Shown one piece after another: positions 11,418-21,945 of a DNA stretch of 64,000 bases. Each line of letters begins with the position of its first letter. The first letter of the stretch is position 1. The stretch is from Nilaparvata lugens (lineage: Eukaryota; Arthropoda; Insecta; Hemiptera; Delphacidae). The notes beneath the pieces are model-generated. The model was not told where the DNA came from, searched no databases, and saw only the letters and a list, made by a program, of their open reading frames with translations. The position numbers and the translations under genes are program-made. The stretch is taken from positions 66,249,114 to 66,313,113 of the forward strand of contig NC_052504.1 in NCBI RefSeq assembly GCF_014356525.2, in the 5' to 3' direction.

Positions 11418-14400
11418 TAACCTTGAAATGAATGAGAATCTATTAATACAAACAATGCTAATACAATAGTTAATGTCAAAAATTGGACCCTAAACTAAGG
11501 CGTCAATGTTAAAGATCAGGATGATTTTTTTTACAAATTTAAAAAAGTTTGAGTTGACCAGGGGTCATTAGATAATGAGTTGTCCCAGGTCACTGGCCTT
11601 GATCTGGCCGAAGGAGGACCATTTTAACATGTGTGATCTGTGCCACTGAATGAAATAATAGTGGACTGTAAGAAATGCTTTTGTAAATAAAATTGTTAAG
11701 ATGTATGAATTGTATATTTATTGTACTACTGCACAAATCCAACATGCCAAAAAATGAATGATAATTTATAATAAAACTGGTAGCTGGGAAAGACACCAAA
11801 TAAAAAAATAAGGTTTAAGTAAAACATTCAATAGATTTATTATATACTCTGAGAAACGTGACATATTGTCTTAAATTTAGGAAATGCCACACAGGGCAGT
11901 TGACTGACGAGAAATAAAAAATGACATAGTAAAAAATTGAAACAGTAAAAATTGAGATTGTCAATTGATAAATGCTGACTTGATAACAGGAAAATTTAAT
12001 TTAGGTACAAGACCAATTTCCGAGTGAAATTGATTGATACATTACAAACCATGATGCATGTACTGAAATACTGAAAATGTATAACTGAAAACTTATATAT
12101 TATATATAGCAAACATACATTTATGATAAAGTGCCTACAGTAATAAATTCTGGGACTTGAATGTTATAATTTTAGCATTGAGATCGTTCGTCATTCAATT
12201 AAAAAACAATTTGTGACTAATGAATAAGTATAAACCTACTATATGTAATGCTCCGTAATGAGCTAGTGCATAAATTCAAAGAGAAAATAACCTTCAAATG
12301 ACAATAAGTAATAGAGAAAAGTCAGGTCAATGAGTAATCGCAAAAATACAAAAGGTAAATGTAGTTTGACAATAAAGAACAATTAATATAAATACTAAAT
12401 GTTGAGTAATAAACAAACGCTTTCAGGACATATTAAAACCTTTGTAGTTCTGGATAGGTTTTATTAGATACACTAAATAATCATGAGTTGAACGTCAATT
12501 GAAAAGCATATATTCAATGTAATTAATAATTTTAAAGACAATATAAAATAGGTAGTACAGTGAAATGAAACAGACACTGTATTCAAGAACGTAATTGACA
12601 ATGGCTTAGACTAACTTTAAATGATAGATCAATAAGTCTGATATGATCAGATATATCATGATAAGATAAAAGTAAAACATAGGTCATAAGTCATAAAATG
12701 TGATCAATTAAATACACAACAAAAAGTTATTGGAAATTGATCGATATTTAAAAGTCAATATGAAAAATGTAAAGTACAATACTTGCAATACTTCCAAAAA
12801 TATTGGTAAAAAGTTGTGTCTACAAATGAATCGCGACTTTAGAATAAATAATTCCAAGTAAACCCTGAAAAGGTCAAATAATAATTAAACAAACAAGGCA
12901 ATTGAACAAATAATGAAAAATGCTGATATGATCAAATTGATACAAAATACTTATCAAATGCATGAAGAGCATGAGATCCAATCTTGAATTGGATGGGCAG
13001 TACATCGAGACCCCCTCGATGATACCGGACGATGGTGGAGACCTGGATGGACCCACAAAATGGAGCGGACCAGAGCGAGCTACCGAACTGGACTGGACGG
13101 CAAGCCATGAAGAGCGGCGACTTGGATGACCCGCAAGCAGGACAAGAATCAATCCGAGCGACAGACTCCGGACTGGAATGGTGACGAATCAGATAGCCAA
13201 CAGCGATGGCTCAGTGGTGACAACACAGGAAGGCGGCGACACAGCGATGAGTGGGTAATGTCAGGTAACTATTGTCAATGCGATACGGGCAAGACTGACA
13301 CAATGACGGTGTGACACAGTTGAGCTATGCAACACATGATTTGAAAGTAACGTAGCTGAAGATTTACTGAATTGAATGAACCGTCCAAGTTTAGGCACGG
13401 TGAATGAAGTGCAAAGTTAATTGAGTTGGCTACGGCCAAAAATCACAACACTGATGCTAAGTGAATGTCTGAATAGACAACCATCCAAATGCTTGGCATG
13501 GTGAATGAAATGTAACAATGTTCGTAGATCACTAAAAGAACTGGTTGAAACTGATACACCATCTACGGGGTAGACATGAAAATTGCTAATACTTCGATCT
13601 AGCAATGAATGATTAGGTAGCTAGCTGACTAACCTAACAAAAAGGATACAGAGCAGAACGTCTGACTGCACCGTGAAATGATGAGAGTGTGATCTTGGAA
13701 TGCAAGCAACACACCAGTAATAATGTCCCGTGAGACCAGAATTACTTCAATGAAACGAATGAATGCGAAATTGGGCCTCAAGCCCTACCACAAAATGCCT
13801 ACTGCAAATGAATGTTCAGTTCAATCATATAACTTGTTGCTGAATGTTGAATGTTCTGGAAACTTGATTTTCATAATCAGTAATATAAAATGATTTGAGT
13901 TCTCACACTGAGAAGTGAATAAATTTGGATTGAAGATAAAAATTCGAAATAATCGTGACAATGAAACGTGCTCTGACATACCAAATACTGAGATTGAAGA
14001 TATTTCACAAACTAACAAACCGAAAATACTGAAACTTTATCGAAGCACTGGAAGAAACATTCTACGTTGAATAAACATGAATTTAAAACTTGAGAATTGA
14101 AAATTTTGAATTGAAAGCGACGAAAATTGAAGAACGGAAAAAAGCTGATGTGAACTGTTACGCCATTGCTGTGTGAAGAAGGAAACAGGAAAGTGCATGC
14201 ACGAATTGTAAGAAACTACATATAGCCACGTCGATGAAAAGATATGCGTAAAAAACGTCTAGACACGGTAGGAAATACTCCAAAATAATATTAAATAATA
14301 CCAAAATGTACAATAAAATTAATGTACAAATGTAGCATGACAAAAAACTGATGTAATCCGTGAACTGCAGAAAACACAGTGAAAGTGGACCGATGACAAA

Positions 14401-14463
14401 GTGACTTGCGCACTAACGCGACAAGTTGGGACAAGAACACAATGCATAGTGCGAAATCTGACA
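11417..14463 (-). repeat. Gene-poor stretch; candidate long LTR of the BEL element
   Basis: Three kilobases without a credible gene. It includes a distinctly GC-richer island at 12960-13310 and short direct repeats (ccaagtttaggcacggtgaatgaagtg at 13385 against ccaaatgcttggcatggtgaatgaaatg at 13484). The right border is sharp: the minus strand begins TGTCAGATTTCGCAC at 14463, and the base after it begins the repeat shared with 29067-29591. That is what an LTR inserted into that repeat would look like. No second LTR is visible because of the gap, so the LTR reading is inference; 3 kb would be very long for this superfamily. Confidence 0.3.
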
Positions 14464-14986
14464 GGTTATTTAAACTAGGTCCTCTATGGTACTGTGGTAT
14501 GAATAATATTGAAATGTTATTTCAGAATTATTTTCATCAAAATCATCTAATTATAAAGGATTTCCATTTTTTCTATTATTTTTGAAAGTAAGTAGAATAG
14601 AATACCTACTAAATAACTTGATTTCTATTGGTTTGAAGTTCGATTGGTGTATCACAGCTTTTTGAATTAGCTGCCATTTCAGGTTTGTATGAAAATGAAA
14701 ATTTGATCTCAAAGCAGAGTTTTGAATCAAATTATGAGAAAATATTATATTTTATTGATGAATTTAATTGATTTGACATGAAATTGATTATTTTATCGAG
14801 GAAATGAAAACTAATATTAGATAAAATTTAATCGAATGAATTGAGCAACAGCTGTGTACACTAAGTGGCATAATGGAGTCATTTTTAGAGACTTGGCAAC
14901 GTTGTTCTCCTATCTTTCCTCACTGCCATTAAAACATGGACCTCATTATATCAATGAATTCTTGTGATCTAGACAAGTATGAGCAT
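14463..14986 (+). repeat. Right part of a dispersed repeat (copy 1)
   Basis: 524 bp matching 29067-29591 almost base for base in the same orientation, with only scattered substitutions and single-base indels (for example gttcgattgg against gttcagattgg). It starts exactly where the candidate BEL LTR ends and stops 4 bp before the 5.2-kb transposon begins, so both neighbours appear to have cut into it. It contains a MITE right end (ccattaaaacatggacctcattata, ending at about 14950). Confidence 0.9.
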
Positions 14987-14990
14987 TAAA

Positions 14991-15022
14991 TGAGGGGGTG
15001 AGAATAGAAGTGGTCTAACTCA
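14991..15022 (+). repeat. Left TIR of the 5.2-kb transposon
   Basis: Begins TGAGGGGGTGAGAATAGAAG. Pairs with 20178-20209 with 30 of 32 positions identical. Confidence 0.85.
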
Positions 15023-15289
15023 GTTTTCTAAGATTTTCAGGACAGAGACTGAACTGAAGAGGGCTGTCGCAAAATCAGTAACTGTGAAAAACGAGTTAAA
15101 TTACTGAATATTGTTATTGAAGAATTACTTTAACTCGTACTGTTATTGCCACAGTCTTTACTTTTGTATTTACAAAAATATCAAGGTGTCATTGAGTTAT
15201 ACCACTTTGGTTCTCAAGAAATTCCGAGTTTTGTTGAGTTTCAAAACAGTTCAAATTTATTCAAATTGATACAATGACCTTAATTTCAA

Positions 15290-16225
15290 ACTATCACTAT
15301 CAAAATGGAGTAATAATGTCAATAATGCACAAAATAATGAAAAAATAAAAGTTAAAAAAAATAGAGACTATATCACTAGGTACTACTTTATTCATTGTAA
15401 ACTTTGAGTCAGTAATACAGAAGTAAACTTAAATTTTTCAATCCATGGTACTAGCAGCCTAATAATTTTCAGTTTTAACTCAAAATTATTATCAAAATGG
15501 AAAAAACAATGTCAATAATGCACAAAACAATGAACTAATAGAGGTTAAAAAAGAGACTATCACTACAACTTTGTTCATTATAAACTTTGAGTCAGTAATA
15601 ATAGAAGTAAACTGAAATTTCTCAATCCATGGTATTAATAGCCTAATAATTTTCAGTTGTAACTCAAAATTATTATCAAAATGGAAAAAACAAAAAGGTA
15701 ACAATGCACAAAATAATGAACTAATAGAAGTTAAAAAAAGAGACTATCATTACAACTTTGTTCATTATAAACTTTAAGTCAATATAATAGAAGTAACTCA
15801 AATTTTTCAATCCATGGTATTAGTAGCCTAATAACTTTCAGTTGTAACTCGAAATTATTATCAGAATGGAAAAAACAATGTTAATAATGCACAAAATAAT
15901 GACATAATAGAAGTTAAAAAAAGAGACTATCACTACAACTTTGTTCATTATAACTTTGAGTCAGTGATACAGAAGTAAACTCAAATTTTTCAATCCATGG
16001 TATTAGTAGCCTAATAATTTCCAGTAGTATCTCAAAATTATTATCAGAATGGATTAATAATGTCAATAATGCACAAAATAATGAAGTACCAAAAGTTGAA
16101 CAAATTAATAGAGACTGTCACTACTAACAACTTTGTTCATAATAAACTTTGAGTCAGTAATGCAGAAGTCAAATTTTTTAACCCATTGTATAAGTAATAA
16201 TTTCCAGTATTTACTTGAAATTATT
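15290..16225 (+). repeat. Tandem satellite, unit about 185 bp, five copies
   Basis: The motif 'atcaaaatggaaaaaacaatgtcaataatgcac' recurs at about 15297, 15484, 15669, 15855 and 16038 (spacings 187, 185, 186, 183). 'ttgagtcagtaatacagaagtaaac' recurs with the same period from 15406. Units differ by scattered substitutions. The array lies inside the transposon, between its left TIR and the 3' end of its gene, so it travels with the element. Confidence 0.85.
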
Positions 16226-16682
16226 ACTAGTGGTAACTGAGAATTATTATTAATGCAATTACCACTGAAAATTATTAACAATAGAATGGGTTATAAAAAT
16301 GTGCAGTTTAGTTAACTTCTATATTACTGGCTCAATGTTTATAATAAACAAAACAGTTGGTACCTTACTAAGCGGGCTTACACATTTTTGATGTATTGTA
16401 CATTATAAAAATTGTATCAAGCAACATGTTTTTAAATTTTTCTCTATCATAACATAGAAAAATGTTGAATATTCAAAATTATTATGATATTATGGAGACG
16501 AATTTCAAAACATAAGGCTTGATACAATACAATGTTTTTGTATTTATTATTTATTATTTATTATTATATTTATTTATTATTATATTTAATTATTTATTAT
16601 TTAATGATACAATTTAGGCTTATATTAGTGTAAGCCTACTAAGGATTACAGTGTGATTACTAGTAATTGACCATGAATAATA

Positions 16683-19600
16683 TTATGTATTTAAAAGTTC
16701 ATCATCATCTTCGCCATCATCAAGAAAGGTTACTTCTTCAGCATTGTTGGAACTTTTGATGTTCTTGAAGTATGGGTGATACACTGGAGGAATGTATTTG
16801 AGGAGGAATAACATATCCCTTTTCTTCAGTACATTGATGATACGTTGCTCTGTGTAGAGTTGATCTGGCTTGGGTAGAGTTGTTTTTGGTCGACCTTTAA
16901 CTGGTTTTGGATGCAAATCCAAAGTCAGAAATGGTTCATCATCATCAAGGCGGGTCTTATACATGATTTTGAAAGGATTGTCTTTTCTGTATCGAAGCCA
17001 TTGAATAGAAAGCCATTTCACATCTTCATTGTTTGTGTTCTTTGATCGCCGCATTATTGATTTCTCCACTTGGCAGTTGATATGAAGTCTTCAGCCACCA
17101 TTTTGACAACAATAAAGCGATTTTTTTTCCTGGCAGAAGCTATGACATTAAACCAATCATCTGGCAAATAGATTGGTTTGCCTTTTGCAGATTTTTCTAT
17201 GAGACCAAAATCTGAATCATTTGGCAAGTAGGAATGGCCAGATACCAAGAACTTTTGGTCCACAACATTGATTGTAGGACTATTCTGCACAAGATGCATT
17301 AGAGACAGGGCAACCTTGATATTACGATTTTGCCCTGTGCATGTATCACTGTAAATTATGATGTGACTTTGAGTGGATACATGTAAATCAATATGCTTCA
17401 AAATTGAAGAGGCTACTTCTTGAGACCCCCGAGAAGCCGTGCATTCGTCCCAAACATACATAGTTGCATTATTTGAAGCAAGGTTGTGTATTCCTAAATT
17501 GTAGCAATACATATTACGCCGGTAATAAGCATCTGAAACACTGAGCCTAGGGAAAGGAAGAGCTTTTTGGAGATCAACACTCAGGGCTAGAATTTCATCG
17601 CTTTGTTCTTGTGCTAGTTCTGCGTCAGCTTTCAAATAATCTCTAGCTTTATCAGCTTTAGCCAAGTGAACTTTGTGTTTGTTTTTCAAATCTACCAATT
17701 TTTGTTTGTCTGATTCTACATCAATGGATATTTTAAATATATCACATACTTTACAAGTGTCTTTCCTGGTAACATGAAAGTGTAGATTGAATTTTGTGTT
17801 GAAAATATACCTATAATAATGTTCTTTTTCAGGTACAACACCTAGCACTGAACAACTTTCTACATACAGCTGATACATTTTTCTCAAATTCAGTTCTGGA
17901 TTAAGATATTTTCTGTTTGGATTGTCTTTACGAGTGTAGTGGCTCTGAAATGCTGGGAAACTGTTGATGTGGTCAACTATGCCTTGCACTTTATTCTCTG
18001 GAATTTTTGTAGCTGTTTGATTTTTCCCTCTGAGGTCTTCTCCTGGTGATTTACCCAGCTTTAATTTCTGTAGAGCTCTAGCAACTCTGCCGTTTGATAC
18101 TGAAAAAGTATCCAAGAAGTATTGTTTGCATACTTTGAGAGTTTTCCCAGCAACTTGTAAATAATATTTACAGGAATTTTGCCGTTCTGGCTTGCTGCCA
18201 TTGACTGGCCTTCTCACAGCTACTTGACCTATGTGAATGAGTCCAGTAAGATAAGCATTTTGTCTAGAAAAATCAGACATACCATAAAAGCTATTGAAAA
18301 TAGCATGTCGTTGCTCTTCAGTCACTGAATCAAAACATTTGAGGCGGCAATTACAGTTTTTATTAATGAAGTTCTTTCTGTGAACTAACACACCTTTATA
18401 ATTAAGGTACTCTTTACCTGAATTTCTTAATCTTTTGGCTGTGGATTGTTTTGTACAATCTGGTTTTCTCATTCTCTTACGAGGTTTTAGAGGTGGTGTA
18501 TCATCAGCGTCGTGTGGAACATTGTCAGCATTGTGTGGAACATCACCATCTTGTGGAACATCAGCGTTGTGTGGAACATCAGCGTTGTGTGGAACATCAG
18601 CGTTGTGTAGAACATCAGCGTTGTGTAGAACATCAGCGTTGTGTTGATCATCAGCGTTGTGAAGAGAGGCAGTGGTGTGTGGCAGATCAGTTGTCTGTAG
18701 CAGTAGTAGAGCATCAGCAGGCTGATCCTCTGAAAAGATCACAAAAATAAATGCTAAAGTTCATCTTAGTATTGATTGAATATGGTTCAAAAAAGAATAA
18801 TAAGTGTAAGAAATTTCAATTAGTTATTTTATTACAATAATACAATGTTAAGGAATGAAAAAATATATAACATCAATCTTTGATGCTACTTAGTTGGAAG
18901 CTGATAAACAGCCTATTGCTTGTATGAAGTTTTGCATTGTTCAGACTAATTCTAGCTAACATAACTTTCAAATCTTTGTAATTGAACTGTTGAACTTTTC
19001 ACTCTACTGTATGAGAACTGTATGAGTAGTCTACTGTATGTACCGTATTTCAAGACAGTTGAACTTTTAACTCTACTGTATGAGCTAGTATCAATTTGTA
19101 CTATTTTTGAAAAAGTACTGTGTATTTTACAAAAATACACAGTGCACACGTTCTTATGCACCTTTATATTTCATTTCTGGTTATTTGACATTATGAACCA
19201 AGCTTGAACTGAAATCGAAAACAAATATATTGAAAATGGTGATACCTGGAGATATTGAGATGCACTGCAATCCCGAGGGCTCAGGCTGTCCTCTCAATGA
19301 TCCAGTATCTGAATCTGAAAAATACACAGAAAAAATATCACATTATAGATCATGGAAAACTTGAAGTTAGGGTTCATCTGAGATATATCAACAAGAATGC
19401 TCAATTCAAATAGGTAAGAGTTCAAGACCTCTATGACCCTGCAAATTTTATAGTTTTAGCTCATTATACAATAATGGCTCAAACCATGATAAGACGTATA
19501 GCAATGAACATGCAAAATGGGAGGTGCGGCACTTTCAAATATCCAATACGTAATTGTTCAAATTGGATATGTTATTCTGAAAATTCACCAATAGCTGTTT

Positions 19601-19919
19601 ATGAGAAATTTGAATTGAAATTGATATCACTTTCAATTTTATACCATGGTCAGAGTTAAAATATTGTATCGTTATATTATTTCTAGTAATACTTACAGAA
19701 TAAGCTTGAATAATTAGTTTGGAATAAGTTTTAAGAGTGATAACCTCAAAAACGCAACAATACCTAATAGCCTGAATGAATTTATATCTTACCTTCAGAG
19801 TTGTAATCAAGGGCACTTGGATGGAATTCTTTATCTTTATCACTGTCATAATCTTCTTCACTACTCCCACTCTCTTCTTCAATTGCATCTTGCAGACTTT
19901 TACCGTACAAAAACGACAT
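16683..19919 (-). CDS. Three-exon transposase-like gene of the 5.2-kb element
   Basis: Exons on the minus strand: 19919-19793 (starts MSFLYGKSLQDAIEEESGS; donor GGTAAGAT), 19314-19246 (acceptor tatttttcag, donor CAGGTATCAC) and 18729 to 17054 (acceptor gatcttttcag). All three junctions are phase 1 and join in frame to about 623 aa before a stop at 17054. The same protein continues in another frame at 17069-16683 (KSIMRRSKNTNNEDVKWLSI...), so one indel near 17070-17090 or a further small intron separates the last 128 codons. Order: acidic N-terminus; repetitive HNADV segment; CNCRLKCF (possible Zn or HTH region); DLRGKNQT and FPAFQSHYTR; DTCKVCDIFK; YVWDECTAS; IIIYSDTCTGQNRN; GHSYLPNDSDFGLIEK. 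The Asp of WDE, the Asp of YSD and the Glu of LIEK are plausible DDE residues (inference). No name is assigned with confidence. Confidence 0.8.
18510..18665 (-). repeat. Coding minisatellite, 18-bp unit
   Basis: About eight imperfect copies of an 18-bp unit (gcgttgtgtggaacatca on the plus strand) lie in exon 3 and encode six-residue repeats such as VLHNAD and VPHNAD. The length is a multiple of three throughout, so copy-number change would not break the frame. All other long frames across this stretch are simply this repeat read out of phase. Confidence 0.85.
19246..19314 (-). CDS. Exon 2 of the transposase-like gene
   Basis: A 69-nt exon between a pyrimidine-rich acceptor (tgtatttttcag) and a GTATCA donor. 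Encodes SDTGSLRGQPEPSGLQCISI plus two codons. Phase 1 at both ends, compatible with exons 1 and 3. Confidence 0.65.
19793..19919 (-). CDS. Exon 1 of the transposase-like gene
   Basis: The initiator ATG is the complement of 19917-19919. Forty-two codons, very acidic in the middle (EEESGSSEEDYDSDKDKEF), ending GAA G before a consensus donor GTAAGAT. The leftover G joins AT of exon 2 to give Asp. A stop-free reading and exact phase match support it although it is short. Confidence 0.7.
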
Positions 19920-20177
19920 ACCGATACCGTACAACAATAATTGAACAACAGCTCTACTCTATGCAGTACACACTTTGGTAACAATCAAAGTGGTACAACT
20001 CCGTCACTCGGAGTTATACCATTTCAAATCTGAATAGAATTGCAGTTTTGTTGAGGGGATAGAATTGTGCTGCTATCTATGCATGAATGAAGGAACTATG
20101 ATTTATACCACTTATACACTAAATAGATACTACTATTAAGAGTTGAAATCAGCTGTTATCCCAATTTCGAGAAAAAA

Positions 20178-20209
20178 TGAGTTGGACCACTTTTATTCTC
20201 ACCCCCTCA
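20178..20209 (-). repeat. Right TIR of the 5.2-kb transposon
   Basis: Reverse complement of the left TIR, outermost bases ...CACCCCCTCA at 20200-20209. Confidence 0.85.
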
Positions 20210-20426
20210 AATGTGAATAAACTATTAAAATTAGAAAATGCGGTATTAAATAATATTACGCCATCTATAAACAATGATGAAGTTCATTGACTGTTCACGA
20301 ACATGTTTGTGCAGGTCTTCAAAGTGTACATAGTGGGGGAAGAGTATTGAGGGAATGAAGTCAGTAACTTGAAATTGTTATTCATTCTACATTCAACATC
20401 ATACGTGTGTGAACGTGTTTTCAATC

Positions 20427-20743
20427 ATGCAGGACACTCTATCTTTTGATTTGACAAAATTCAACCAAACATCATACGAGGATATTCCAATTGTTCAAAT
20501 ATATGATTTGAAACCTGATTTCAAATATCTGATACAAAAAGCGAGATTAGCATGAACAAAGTGTGGAGTTAGAATTGTAATGAGAAGAGCGGCGCGTATT
20601 CGTTTCATGATGTTTATCTACCTGAGAAGTATTTATCAACATTGAATGCAGCAACTTTGGATGATTTTAACAGTAGAAAGTATGTAATGAAATGTGAACA
20701 TAGAGAGGATAAACCATCTTTAATTCACTTGGAAATGCAATAG
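20427..20743 (+). pseudogene. Broken small ORF of a mobile-element or virus-like family
   Basis: The first frame from ATG 20427 (MQDTLSFDLTKFNQTS...) ends at a stop after 'KARLA' near 20554. A second frame resumes with a TKCG-type segment, and a third from about 20606 reads FHDVYLPEKYLSTLNAA and runs to a TAG at 20741. The layout 'Y.I..A....TK.G........[FY]LP.[KR]Y' is one I remember from small proteins (about 120-150 aa) scattered through hemipteran and cnidarian genomes next to mobile or ssDNA-virus-like genes. I cannot name the family. At least two frame breaks; not functional as it stands. Confidence 0.4.
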
Positions 20744-20799
20744 TAAGAACTCAAAACTAACTTAAACTGGATTGATTTATTTTACTTAGAATTTATCAA

Positions 20800-21087
20800 A
20801 CTCAGTGATGTAGGTCTGTCTCATAGTTAAATGTTAACAATTGATATTTCTATATTAGTCTAGATATTTAGTAAATATTTAGTCTACTATAGATAATCTA
20901 TCAATATTTAGCTAGAGATGGAGATGAAGCACTTTAAAACTTCAATGCCTGCGCATTTTACTGCATGGATAAAGTGAATATTCGAATTTAATTATATACT
21001 ATCAAATTATATTCATTTTCATCCTACAGTCAGGTGGAAAGAAAAGCATATATAAAAGAAAGTAAGCTGTATTTTACTCAGTCTTTA
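20800..21087 (+). promoter_or_regulatory. Promoter module copy 1 (288 bp), TATA + TCAGT initiator
   Basis: Near-identical to 21223-21510 at an offset of exactly 423 bp, with a few substitutions. Near its 3' end is TATATAAAAG at 21048-21057, followed about 28 nt later by TCAGT at 21078-21082, the arthropod TATA/initiator spacing. Downstream is only a tiny reading frame (ATG near 21123, about 15 codons) and a (CTG)n run at 21187-21204, so the gene it once drove seems lost. Confidence 0.65.
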
Positions 21088-21222
21088 CTCAAAAAGAAAA
21101 TAACTGATCTAACAACTACATCAATGATAGTAAAACGATTGTATGTAGTAACAGAAGCAACAAAGATTTAATAAGTAGAGCTGAAATGCTGCTGCTGCTG
21201 CTGCTCTCTAATTTCTGATCTA

Positions 21223-21510
21223 ACTCAGTGATGTAGGTCTGTCTCATAGTTAAATGTTAACAATTGATATTTCTATATTAGTCTAGATATTTAGTAAATA
21301 TTTAGTCTACTATAGATAATCTATCAATATTTAGCTAGAGATGGAGATGAAGCACTTTAAAACTTCAACGCCTGCGCTTTTTACTGCATGGATAAAGTGA
21401 ATATTCGAATTTAATTATATACTATCAAATTATATTCATTTTCATCCTACAGTCAGGTGGAAAGAGAAGCATATATAAAAGAAAGTAAGCTGTATTTTAC
21501 TCAGTCTTTG
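21223..21510 (+). promoter_or_regulatory. Promoter module copy 2 driving the 119-aa ORF
   Basis: Same 288-bp module as 20800-21087. TATATAAAAG at about 21471-21480 and initiator TCAGT at 21501-21505 place a predicted transcription start at about 21502, giving a 5' leader of about 66 nt before the ATG at 21568. Strong textual match to the arthropod core-promoter pattern; activity is inferred. Confidence 0.65.
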
Positions 21511-21567
21511 CTGAGTTCAGCCAGTGTTAACTACAAAAGGTGTTAGTGCATACATAACCTATAAATT

Positions 21568-21927
21568 ATGAGTCAATGCTTTAGTTATTCAAAGTTCAAA
21601 AAGTCATCAACGCTTCTAATGGGTATAACATTTGATGAATTTAATGAACTGGCAAATAGTGTAAGATATTCAAAGTACTGTTTAGATAATGACACTGACA
21701 GTAAGGAGGTTAAGCATAACAATCAAAATTCAAACAATGTAAATACAAACAATTCAAGATTCTCTATATTATCCGAAATATATGATTTACTAGATATTGT
21801 GATTGATGGTTATGGTCATTTTCATTATGGCTGTAGCTGTGAATGCCCAGTTATGACAATAACTGATGTTAATGAGCTCTGGGAAGCATTATTCGATCTA
21901 GCTGAGCGTAAGTGTATGAAAAAGTAA
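21568..21927 (+). CDS. Uncharacterised 119-aa protein
   Basis: Starts MSQCFSYSKFKKSSTLLMGI. Asn-rich middle (NNQNSNNVNTNN), then LLDIVIDGYGHFHYGCSCEC with three cysteines, ending ...LFDLAERKCMKK. No signal peptide, no membrane segment, no family recognised. The start is supported by the TATA/TCAGT core promoter 66 nt upstream. A GCGTAAGTG donor-like sequence at about 21905 could instead end the coding exon there. It shares strand and promoter type with the broken ORF upstream and probably belongs to the same inserted unit. Confidence 0.5.
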   Translation: MSQCFSYSKFKKSSTLLMGITFDEFNELANSVRYSKYCLDNDTDSKEVKHNNQNSNNVNTNNSRFSILSEIYDLLDIVIDGYGHFHYGCSCECPVMTITDVNELWEALFDLAERKCMKK

Positions 21928-21945
21928 AAAACATTAAGCTTAAAG

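Larger units (their letters stand above)
14991..20209. mobile_element. 5.2-kb DNA transposon with 32-bp TIRs
   Basis: The left TIR at 14991-15022 (tgagggggtgagaatagaag...ctaactca) and the right TIR at 20178-20209 are reverse complements with two differences in 32 bp. Between them lie a 185-bp tandem array (about 15290-16220) and a minus-strand, three-exon transposase-like gene (16683-19919). No clean target duplication is visible (left flank ...cattaaa, right flank aatgtgaat...). The transposase belongs to a family of insect and cnidarian 'uncharacterised' proteins that I associate with DNA transposons, but I do not assign a superfamily. The element looks recent: splice sites and most of the frame are intact, with one frame break near the 3' end of the gene. 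Confidence 0.8.

Noticed and set aside
14987..14990. Target duplication of the 5.2-kb transposon
   Set aside because: The left flank (taaa) and right flank (aatg) do not match, so no duplication length is claimed.
15290..16225. CRISPR-like array
   Set aside because: Units are contiguous 185-bp tandem copies without unique spacers, and the DNA is eukaryotic. No CRISPR features were seen anywhere.
18435..18750. Two plus-strand and one extra minus-strand frame over the minisatellite
   Set aside because: They are the 18-bp repeat read out of phase or on the opposite strand of the transposase exon.
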